NCBI GenBank assembly: GCA_033964015.1
Contig: CM066925.1
Coordinates: forward strand, 11,454,204 to 11,518,203
Length of the DNA: 64,000 bases
Direction: 5' to 3'
Source of the DNA: Scolanthus callimorphus
Lineage: Eukaryota > Cnidaria > Anthozoa > Actiniaria > Edwardsiidae
The notes beneath the pieces are model-generated. The model did no database searches, had not been told where the DNA came from, and saw only the letters and a list, made by a program, of their open reading frames with translations. Made by a program: the position numbers and the translations under genes. Positions within the stretch are counted from its first letter, which is position 1; each line of letters begins with the position of its first letter. Positions 1-12,100 of this stretch are shown here, piece after piece.

Positions 1-141
1 TTTATATCCCAGCATCCCCCCTGGGCTCAACTCCAGCTCCAGAGAGAGGGAGTAGATTTTCTTGCTTTATCACCCATTTGTTAGATTTTCATTCACCCCT
101 GACTGTGTTTAGAGAATCTGTATTTTATTTACTTTTTTCAG

Positions 142-3100
142 CTCCAGTGCATTCTGTGAACCATCTGATGATTACCATTTATATAACCAAATCTCCCTGG
201 CACCAGCAGTAAGTTTTTCATCACTAACTATATACAAGTAGTAGAATATATACACTGCAGAGAGGTAACGTTATGATCATGATATTGATACATGACAAAA
301 TAATACTGGACAGCTGTATCTTTTTCATACCCTGCTTAGCACTGAGCTTTTTTCCAGGGATGGATCCAAGAATTTCAGAAAGGGGGGACCAGATAATGAA
401 AACATGGGATGAAAAGATTCAAATTTCCTCCAGCAAACACAGCAAATGTATAGGAAAATCACTGAGAAAGGGGGAGGGGGGGGCAACCCCTAAATCTGCC
501 CCTGCTTTCTGTCAGTCTTACTCTTTTAACAACAAAATAACAAAATTAGTTGCGTGTCATGCGAAGTCCATTCGTTTGGTTTTAGAGTCAGGTCCAAAGC
601 TGATACGACCTTGATTTAAACATTGCATAAATATCTTAAGCTGGTTGTTTGTTATCAGAGCCTGCATGATTTAAAATAGGATGGCTTTTTTTTTTTGTGT
701 GTGTGTGTGTGGGGGGGGGGGGGTAGCTAAAATTTTTTGGGGTTTCATTCATGATTGGTGATTTTTTTTTGGGAGGGAGGGGAAGGGTGAGCCGCCACTT
801 CCATCTTCTTGATAGAAACAGCTCTAGCTGCACTGCACTGCAATACACTTAGTTGTTGCCGGGTTTCAGAGTCTCCCTAATTAATAATAAACATCATGAT
901 AATTAGTAACTCTGCCCTCTGTGTATTTTCTTATTGACAGACTCTCATCATTGTTATTCTGATGTTCATGAAAAGACGAGTGGTTAAAGGATTAGATTGT
1001 TGGGATGGACGTCCAGGGATACTGCCGTAAGTCCTTTGTTAAGTAAAAGCTTGTGACATATCACATGATATGATAAGTATTTAGCATAAACTCCCTGAAA
1101 TAATTTTCATTTCTGTGATCACAAGCAAAGGCTGTAGGCTGTGAACAAAAGCACAAGCAGGCAGGCAGGCTTAATTACTAAATTTAGATTGGCTAGCGTA
1201 TTAAAGTAAAATTTAAATAGCTGTATATTGTATTTCTTTCAGACCCTTTGATAGTCTTGGTAGTGAGCGCAACAGATTCTCATATGCAAATGCATATGCT
1301 AATATGGCAGTTGCAGTCACCATTTTATTTTCAACAAAATCACCGGCAAATCTGGTCAAGTTCTCAATCTTCCTGGTCCTCCATGGGTTGCAGGTACAGT
1401 AGGACCATTTTGCAATTCCCCTTGTTTGCGCAATTCTCCTGCTTGTTATGGGATGGAGTCACCTTTGTCTCCTGCCAAAATGTTCGTCCAGTCCCATACA
1501 TTTACTGCATTTCTCTCACCATTTTCCTTGGAATCTCCTACCTTTTGGCATAAAGGATGGCCTATGACTATTTCGTGGCTGTTACTTTAAATAACACCCT
1601 GACTCACATATTTTTATTTTGTGTTTCAGTGTTTGACAGTATTGTCACTATTGTCCTGCTTGGTGTCATTTTTCTGCCGATGTTCCTAGCTTTGTCAACT
1701 CCCGCAAAGTTACTTGGTGCAATTATGGGATTCCTCTACACATCAATGAGGTGAGGGGGGGGGGGGGGCTATCAAGGCCAAATGTGGCAATTGCGGGACA
1801 CCAATATGTGACTAGATTTTAGACTTTGTTAACCAGAAATCACATATGCAGTTCACCAAATGGCGACCTTCCTTTTCTAATTTGGTCAAAATCTTCAAAA
1901 TATTCTCATGCAAATTTACCATTAGAGGCTTCATTTGCCCACGTCAAAAAGAATGGAGAAAATATTTTGTTTTGCCAACCAAAGTTTGCTATTTTAATAA
2001 AATGTCCATCACCAACCGAAGAGCCTTTGCGGACTCTTAGCCATGATCAGACATCTAGAATTTTACACCATTACAATTGCTGTTGGGGCAATGACAGTAT
2101 TTAAGAGTCTTCTTGTATAAATTTGACTTAATTGACTTTGGTGTCTCTTTAGCTAAGGCTGTGTTTTGCTAAGGGCATTTTGATCAATGTCCTTCGCTTA
2201 CTAGAAAAACACTTTGTCCTCTAACATAAAGACATTAGATGACCAAATTGATTTTCTGCCAAACAGCTTTTTTAAAGGTATGCTCACAGATCCTTATAAG
2301 AGTATGCTGAAAAAATTAGTTAGTTAAGGTCATCTCAGAAATGTTGTTCCAAATGTCCTTGCCAAACAAAAGTAAGGACATCTGTGGAAAACTTCTTCTC
2401 ACTCCAAATTAGTTATGTTGGGTCCTATATATCTCTACATTTATTTTACTCAATGTATTTCCCAGATACTTTTTTTGTGGTGTTTACACTATGTAGCAGA
2501 CAAGACCATGTTTACACTACTACATATATTACGCATTATTTCAGATTGGCTTTCCTCTTGGTTGTGGCATTGCAATGTCCATTGGACAGAAACTCTGTGA
2601 GTGTACATCAAGGTTGAATTATGAAACAAATCTCTAGCAAATGTTATGATATTATGAAACTCTTTCTGAACTCTAGGGGTTTCACCGAACCATGGTCTGC
2701 ATGGGATGGGGTGATGATGATGATGATGAAGATGATAATTAGCTAGACTGGTCTAGGGTGATGGTGGGGTGGAGATGACAATAAAGTTGGTGTGGGGTGA
2801 GGTGGTGATGATGATGATTAGGGTGATGGTGGGGTGGAGATGACAATGAGGATTGTGTGGGGTGAGGTGGTGATGATGGTGATTAGGGTGATGGTGGGGT
2901 GGAGACAACAATGAGGTTGGTGTGGGGTGAGGTGGTGATGATGATGATTAGGGTGATGGTGGGGTGGAGATGACAATGAGGTTGGTGTGGGGTGAGGTGG
3001 TGATGATGATGATTAGGGTGATGGTGGGGTGGAGATGACAATGAGGATGGTGTGGGGTGAGGTGGTGATGATGATGATTAGGGTGATGGTGGGGTGGAGA

Positions 3101-6100
3101 TGACAATGAGGTTGGTTTGGGGTGAGGTGGTGATGATGATGATTAGGGTGATGGTGGGGTGGAGATGACAATGAGGATGGTGTGGGGTGAGGTGGTGATG
3201 ATGATGATTAGGGTGATGGTGGGGTGGAGATGACAATGAGGATGGTGTGGGGTGAGGTGGTGATGATGGTGACTAGGGTGATGGTAGGGTGGAGATGAAA
3301 ATGAGGATGGTGTGGGGTGAGGTGATGATGATGATTAGGGTGATGGTGGGATGGGGTGGGTGGTAATGATAATGTGGATGAGGATTAGGGTGATGGTGGG
3401 GTGGGGTGGGGTGATGATGATGATGTGGATGAGGATTAGGGTGATGGTGGGGTGGAGATAAGATGATGATGGTGTGGTTACTATGGATGATCATATTGAT
3501 GTTAGTGATGATAATGATGTTGATGATAATGACACAATAGTTACTCTGGTAATAATGTGTTGATTTTCCTATAGTTTTTCTTTGCTTATCCAATCTTGCT
3601 GGATCTACCAACAATGCTAGCCCATGTGTTCCTCATTGTCCGATATGCGGTCATCTTTGTCCAAGAAGTCCGAAAGATGTGTAATCAGGAGGGAGACAAG
3701 AGGGATTTGCTATTAGGGGTAGGTACTGGCTAGGGGGGAGAGACAAGAGGGATTTGCTATTAGGGGTAGGTACTGGCTAGGGGGGGGAGAAACAAGAGGG
3801 ATTTGCTATTAGGGGTAGGTACTGGCTAGGGGGGGGGGGGGTAGACAAGAGTGAGTGTGGGGTAATAGAGTGAGTGTGTAATTTGTGATTTGAATTGTAA
3901 ATATTATTAGGAATTGTATATATTAGCTAGTAGTAATTAACTTAATTTTCTTAAATTTTATAGATAGTTATTTATTATTTTATATTTTGTGTCCTTACTT
4001 AGTGGTTTTACTACTGCTATAATTTTTACTGACACACAAATAAAGTATTTATTTATTTATTTATTTGGGATTTGTTTGGAGGACGAACGCCACTTTTTGA
4101 TCGTATGCCCTTTGTACGCAGATCTCCGAAATGAGCTTTCTCAGAAAATTGGCAAATACACACACACACAAAAAAAAAAAATACACAAACAACTTTACTG
4201 ATATGATAGCACCAAGAAACATGCAAACGACGTAGCTAAATTTGTCTTTGATTGCTTCAGCAAAAGATCCAAAATACTACAAAATTCCTAAAAGGTTAAG
4301 TGCTTTTTAATATATATATGTAAAAGTGTGCGTTTTATCACGTTATTTGGAACAACACTCATGTACAGTTCTTGTATAAGGTGCCAAATAAATCTGTCGG
4401 TCTGTATTAGGGGTAGGTACTGGCTACTAGGGGGGGGGGGGGGGGGGGAAGAACAAATTGAGGCTAAGATAAACTAAAATATATGGCAAGCAGCAGATAT
4501 ATGTGGGTACACACACTTTTTGAAGCCATGTTGTTTATTTAAGCATTAGAGCACAACTTTCTATGGCTTTATCGGCGCAATAGAGCACACATAATGTTGG
4601 GAGAGACACGAGCCGCAGGTGAGTGATTTTAAAACGTTTCAAGTGTCTCCTCCAACATCACATGTGCTCTATTTGCCAATCAAGTCATAGAAAGTTGTGC
4701 TTTTATGATATAGTGGGGTAGAACCATTACTTTATCGGTGTAATAGAGCATAGATTTGGACCAATCAGAGCGTGCCTTATATGGATACAATTTTTATAAG
4801 AAACAAATGCACCATAGTCAAAGCTGTAATGGCCAGGAACAGAATTTGTGTTATTGAATTTGCGATATTCACCGCCTCCCACCCAACTTTCAGGAGCGCT
4901 TCGTGATTCAATCTATAGTAAACAATAGCAGTTATTGTTTTGATAGAAGTTGTTCTTTTTAACATTTTAAAGCTGTAAAATATGATGACCCTGCTGGTTG
5001 ACGTACTGGCTTTTTAAACTTTGTTATTTTGTTTATAGGTAGAAACAGAATTCAAAATCAACCCAAATATGAAGCCCATGTGAGGACACTACTTCAAGGA
5101 AGGAAGGACGAGTAAGAGGTTGACTAAAGGGGCCGACTATTTAACTCTTGAGGGAGACGGGAAGGGGGGGGGGGGACTTTTTTGAAAAAAAAACCTGCAC
5201 AGCAAAATGGTGACTAAAACCATTCTTATTGGAAAAAAAATCTCACCGCATAACAAAGGTATAAAAAAAATCTTGCACTAACAAAAAGAGCCCTTCCCCC
5301 CTCAAAAGTTGAATGGTCGGCCCCTAATATGCCCCATTCACACCAAACGATTTGGGGAGCGACTACTACGATGATTGGCAATCACATGGCAGACGATTTG
5401 GCACTGGAATGTTGCTTGTTTCTTTGGCGAACTAAAAGCGCATTACAATTAGTTTATGTGCTATTTTTAGCATCTTATGACCAGGAGTCTATTTACTGGG
5501 AGTGATGATCTTTCACATTAGGACTGTCCGCCAACAGTGAAGATTATGAGCTATAAACTGTGAGATCAAGTCGCACTAACATGTTTTCTCCCTGTCTTTT
5601 TTCAGGCAGGAGGTTGGGAGAAAGTGGTACCATAAGGGTCGTGACTTTGTTTATACCCCAAACCCAGGTACACAACACCAATACACACTTGCACTTAAGC
5701 TATGGCTAAACTAGGACACATGTAGTGGGCAATATTTGTGTCCTGCACATCTCGTACCCAGAGCTCCCCGGCTCGTCACTTCGCAGGGGAGGCTCTGGTG
5801 GCGGCCATTCGCTGATTGGCTGATTTTGAACGTTGGAGCATGCGCTGAAAGGTCTTTCTCTCTGCGGCTCTGTATTTAATCTCACGCATGCGCGAGGCTA
5901 GTTTCCCTTTCGTAAACCATCGTTGCCTTTTAGAACGGTCGTTGCCATTTCTCTGAACGGTCGATGCCTTTTCAGAAAAGTCGTTGCCATTAGCTTCGTT
6001 CTATAGATGCTAATGAAAGATAGTACAAGTGCCGTCCAAAGGAAACGATGGTTTACGAAAGGGAAAATTGCGTCAGTGGTTGTCACCAGAGCCTCCCCCG

Positions 6101-9100
6101 CAAGGTTAAGAGCCGCGGAGCTCTGGGTTCTAGAATGTGTCCTGCATGTTTCCCCGAGCCCCGAGTGACTAAACTCATGCTCGAACCCAGAGCTCCCCGG
6201 CTCGTCACCTCGCAGGGGAGACTCTGGTGACAGCCACTGACGCATGCGCGAGATTTAATACAGAGTCGCTGAGAGAAAGACCTTTCAGCGCATGTTCCAA
6301 CGCTCAAAATCAGCCAATCAGCGACGGCCCTCAAATGGATGTCCCCAGAGCCTCCCCTGCGAGGTAGCAGACGAGCCGGGGAGCTCTGGGTAAGAGAATG
6401 AGAAAGACCTTTCAGTGCACAATATTAACGTTGCAGGGGCGTACCCAGGATTTGAGAAGGGGGGGGGGGCACCTCTGTACAAATGTATGGTGGCCCTTTA
6501 CTGTAATTTTCTTCTCAAAAGGGGGGTCGGGGGGGGAGGCACAGGCACCCAGGACAACCCCCTAGCTACGCCCCTTTGTTGCCATAACGGAATATATAGA
6601 TTCATCTTTAAAATTGATTATTTATTTCTACAGATTTTAAATATTCTGTTTCCGTACTTTCAACGGTGATCGTTGGTGGCATAATTATATATGAGGTAAC
6701 TCGTCTCCACCATTTTGCCCTGATTTCCAGTGATACATCTGAGATCACGATCTTGTAATTAGTCACCCAAGGCGACAGAAGACAAAGTCAATATCCATGG
6801 TGATTGCGGCTTGATTGACCTGAGTGAGTCCAAATACTCAGAGATTTTTTCGTGACTAGAATAACGCGCTCAATGTTATAGTCTTCGCTAGCACGCTAGT
6901 GACCTTGAGTTATTATACTAAGAACAAATAGTGATAGCATGTTTGATGAGGCGTTTTCTTTCTATATCATAGAACACGCTCGTTCGTGATTTGAAAGCAA
7001 GTGCCTAGCTGACGGTTTTTCATGTTGTTTTTTTTTCAGCTTGCAATTATGCTAATTGGAGGAGTGGTGGGATATATCGTGAAGATTAGGAAAAATCTTA
7101 TAGAGGATAAGGACTACTGGATATTCTTTCGAGGAGAGGACTGGTATAACGGTTATGTCCAAATATTGGACATTTCTATCGGTAAGTACGGAAAAAGTCC
7201 TATTTAAGGTGGCCGTGACTATCATTCATTTAAGCTGGCCCATGACTGGCGGTAATTTAAGGTGGCCCATGACTATCGGTAATTTAAGGTGGCCCATGAC
7301 TATCAATTAGGGTATCCCATGGCTATCGGTAATTTAAGGTGGCCCGTGACTATAGGTAAGCAAGTTAAGGTGGCACATGACTATAAGCAAGTTAATTGCC
7401 CTATTTAAAAAAATGTTCCGCATATTTCTATTATTTTTCCAGGGTGTTTTGTAGTTTCTACAATTGTGGGTGGCATCTACATGTATTCCAAATGTACAGA
7501 ATGATGGTTTCTCACAGGTAAGATAAGAAACCCCAGGGGTAAGGGGTGGGGAGCGTGGTCTAGGTCAGTAAGTAGTTCATGATTCATTCAAAGCCTTGCA
7601 TCATTCTCCCATCCTATTGGACAATCAAACAATAACCAACTCCAAGCTTGTTATTGTAAAACACAAAAACTCCCTCCTGGGCCCATTCCTAGGCTCGGTT
7701 TCCACCCGTAGTTGGTGTCGTTTTCTAACGAATCCTCCCCCTGGAGCGCGGGCTCACCTTCAACCGCCAAAGCTGGGAACCGAGCCTAGCCCATTCCTCG
7801 AAAACCCGAGAATTCTCTGTTTCATTTACAGAATAACTTTAGGCTTTGTTGGTGTTCTCGGTGCGTCCCCTCGAGTGGGATTCCGAGTTAAGTTGTTCAG
7901 TCGCGAGATTTTCGTAGATTTGGCAGCTTAATTGAAATTTTCCTTTTTTTCGAGGCCTCATCAGTTTTACTAACCATTCATAGGACGTTCTAGAATATTA
8001 ATTCCTAGGCTTCCATTGCCCATTCTTTTGTATTGCTCGCCACTCATTTCCTGTAATTTAGTTAACTTTACACGCTTTTTCTAGCACTTTAATTTAGGTC
8101 AAATTTTCACCTTCGCGAAGCTCCTGACCCCGCACGATTTAAGATATCGTCCTCAAATTTTCTGTGTCGTTAGAAAATGATCGCAACTAAAAACCGTGTC
8201 AGGGAATTTTTATTTTTTACTTGAAAAAGATTTTATGGTAAATTTTGCGGCCACAAACTGTAAAAAATGCGACTTTCAACTTCGCGACCTAATATTTTCG
8301 TAAATATGCAAAATATCGAAAATCGCTGACACTGTTTTGGCTTTTGTAGTTCATTTCTTGCCGAGATCAAAATCCGACAAAGTGTGAAATTGTGCAACAA
8401 ACCGCTAGTGGTCTGGAGCTTCTCAAGTAAACAAGGTAGTTTTTAGTTCGGGGTCTTAAAAATACAAGAAAAAATGAAACTTCGATAAACTAAACAACTT
8501 CATAAGATAGAGCAATATTTTAGCTTTAAAAATATATAGCTGGTTATCATAGCATAAATTGCGACCCGGCGAGAATATTTTTCCGAAGACACTCCTCACG
8601 GGTTTACAGAGACCTTAAATCAGCAGAGAAGAAAATAACACGAAAAAAGTTTGGTAATAAATGCATAAACATTGTAAAACGAAGTTCTTGGTCAATCAAT
8701 TTTCTTCAGGCATCACGTGATCAAGCTGATGAAAGGCGACAGACATTTTCTTCCCGTAAACTCCCAACGCCTGATAACTTAGTGGTAAGTCACTCACGAG
8801 TATATCTTGAGTCGAAGCTGATGCATTTCATTTTAGCAAACATCGTGAAAAGTTCAGCTGAAAGATGGTGTAGCCCTTACCCTGCGTAGCAAGTGTTTCC
8901 CGTGGGGTTCAGGTCGCCCCACCCTCCTCTCGTAGGCGTCCCGGAAATCCTGGATTTTCGTTTCCTTCCTGCAAAGTCCTTGAAAGACCTGGAAGTTTAA
9001 GGAAAATCCTGGAAAACTCCTGGAAAAATGTTTCAACTCAAATGTGGTTGACTGATCAGTCAGTTTCATGAATCTGATTTTGGGCTGCAAACTACGACAT

Positions 9101-12100
9101 CCTCTAGACGTTTGGGGGTAGGGGGCATTTCTACCCAATAAACACTCCTGGAAAACGCCTGGAAAAATAACTCAAGGCTTCCTGGCAAATCCTGGAAGTT
9201 TGTCATCCAGAAAGCGTACGAACCCCTGTTTAGTACAGTTATCCCGTTTGTTGTCTCTTTCTAACATAGGGCTGTTGTTGCAGGGCATCAGTCTCCGGTA
9301 CTGTGGATATCAGATCGCGTACTTTATATGGGGTTACATCATCATTACGGTTATCCTTAGTGCAATAACCATCGCGTTAGCCCTAGCTATCATCATCCTT
9401 CCCGCCATCCTCACGCCGGATCTAAAAAACTTGCTGCTTGGGTTGGCGTTAGGCTTAGTGTAAGTTGCTACTCGTCATGAATAGACTCACTCGATAGTGG
9501 CGGGTTTCCTGTGCCTACGCCTGGTGCAAAATGTGCGCGGGAAAATTACGTTTTTCCCCATTGATTGGTTTTCTGCAGAAATATCATGTAACGACCATGT
9601 CTGGTGAAAACGGTCCTGAATGCATGACAGGAAAACAGTTCAAACAGAAATATTGAATGTAAATCGCATTCCAATCACTTTGGTTAACTCTAAAGGGGAC
9701 ATTGTTTAACACAAGATACAAATCAAGGCGTTTCATATTTTGGCTGAGCTCTTATTGATGTTCAGAAGATCCTTTGCTCTCCTTTTTAGTGCAGCAACAC
9801 ACATTTTATGTAATAAAAACATTTCCTTTGATCCCAGACCCACAATCTGTCTCACAGCATTTGTATGGCTCTTCCAAAAAATCCTCGCCGTACTAGTCTT
9901 CAAGGATCGCACAATGGACAGCAAAGTTGTCAATATAAACAACAGGTACTTACCGCAGAGAAAACAAGGAAAAAAAAACAGATGATTTGTAGTTTGTTGT
10001 CGTGGTTTGTTGGTTGATGTTGATAATGATGATGATCTTGGTGATTTTGATCATTGATGCTGTTGCTGAAATTAATTATGATACAATGATATAGTGATAA
10101 TGTTTTATAGGCCAACACCATCCTGTTTTTGCCCCTGTTTTATCATGTATTGTTGCCAGCTGCAGAACAAGTGCACTCTGAATTCAATGATTCAAATATT
10201 GTAGCACATCTTATAACGTTAAGAGTACTGTTTGAAGTTCTGATTACCCATACATCCTTTTATAACTATTTCAGACGCTGTTACCTGTTGATCTCGTTCT
10301 TTTTCTTCTTCTTCAACATCCTTGTGGGACTGGTGTCATGTTTTCTACGAATACTGAAGGGCATGTTACTGGGAATACTGTTTATCGGACGGATTGACCG
10401 GCCACTTCTCATGAAGGGATTCACCTCTATGGACACAGGTGGGTAGTGATTTACGTGAATCCTTGTGGGACTCGTGTGTGACTCGTGTCATACGGATACT
10501 CAATACTGTTTATCGGACTGATTGACCTGCCACTTCTCCTGAAGGGATCACCTCTATGGACACAGGTGGGTAGTGATTTACGTGAATCCTTGTGTGACTC
10601 GTGCCATACGGATACTCAATACTGTTTATCGGACGGATTGACCGGCCACTCATAAAGGGATTCACGTCTATGGACACGGTACTTATGTAATTAAAAATGT
10701 ATATGTATCCATTGAGGGCCGACCTCCCAGACTTGTACCCAAAGTACCAGTCTACAAGCTTCACTCATTCACTGACACCCTAAGCCACGCCGCGATAGTT
10801 GTCCAAGGTGCCAGAATTGCGCTTGGTCTCAGCGGCGCGTTGAACAGCCAAGAGGCCATTAGCACAGACAATGAGGGTGGTCACTGCGAGAAGGTTTATT
10901 ACGTCCTCGGTGGTTCTGTAACGCCCCCCAGTAAACGTGAGACGGGACCTCGGTTTATTGTCTCATCCGAGAAACGTAAAACACCGTGGAATAAAGTTCA
11001 ACTCACAATATGAGCCAGTTTCGGCCACGACCCGAACAGAAGGAAAATTTCCTCAGCCCCGGCTGGGAGTCGAACCCTTGACCACCTTCACTGCATTTGG
11101 CTCGGGTTCCTCCACCACTAGTGATCCCGTCTCCTATCGTCACGTTGTTGCGTGACCACTATATAATCCTTTCAGCATACGTGGCTTACATTGGGTTGCC
11201 CACAAACACCCGATGATAATCGTCTTTTGTTGCGTGACCAATATATAATTCATTGACCTTTCCCATTTCAGCATACATGGCTTATATTGGATTCCTTCAT
11301 CTACAAGTGGCCCACAAACACCCGGTGGTGCTGGTCTATTGTAATATGCTGTGGGAGAATTCACGATACAGACGCATGCGCAGAACCACGGATAAATTCA
11401 GTATGTATAACATCATTATAAAGGACTGTATAGACCGCCTTTTTGTGCAGTGCAATTCCTGCATGACGGTGCCCACGCGCACTAGTGATGTTCTATGAGT
11501 ATAGTAAGGTGTTTAAATAACTAGTAAGGTAATAGTAAGGTGTTTTAATTACTAATCATGCGAAATCTACAGTTCTTTGGGCTACCTGTGGTGATCCAAG
11601 CGCGTCATGGCAGTGCGGTTTCTGATCAGGAATGACAAATGCGTCATCAAATTAAAACCTTACTGCAATGACGCGCGTAAAACACCACAGGTAGCCATAG
11701 GACGCGCATGGCACACCACAAAATACCCAAAGGACGAGTCACAGGATCCTCGACAACGCCTCGAGCATGCATTTAGCTGAGCAAAGGGAGGCAGAAAGTA
11801 GATAAGGAAATGTACGACCCATCGGATATTCAGACCCGCGGGCGCTATCGAGAATCTCTTGACTCGCCGGCGCTATCTAGGATCTCGTGATTCACGGGCG
11901 CTGTCAAGGATCCCGTCGAGGATCGGGTGGACCCGCTGGCGCTATCGAGGATCTCGTGGTCCCGCGGGCGCTATCGAGGATCCCATGATTTGCGGGCGCT
12001 CCCAAATGGTCGTGGCGAGAAAACATAGCGCTGCTTCCACGAGTATAAACTAACTATAATAATTATGTTTCTTTTAACCTAGTTTCACTGGATGAGAGTC

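Noticed and set aside
2707..3475. TTAGGG words resembling telomeric repeat
   Set aside because: They occur once per 63-bp unit (GATTAGGGTG), not as a telomeric tandem.
10915..11110. Possible minus-strand tRNA-derived SINE (GGGAGTCGAACCC at 11065)
   Set aside because: The B-box-like word lacks a convincing A box at the right distance.
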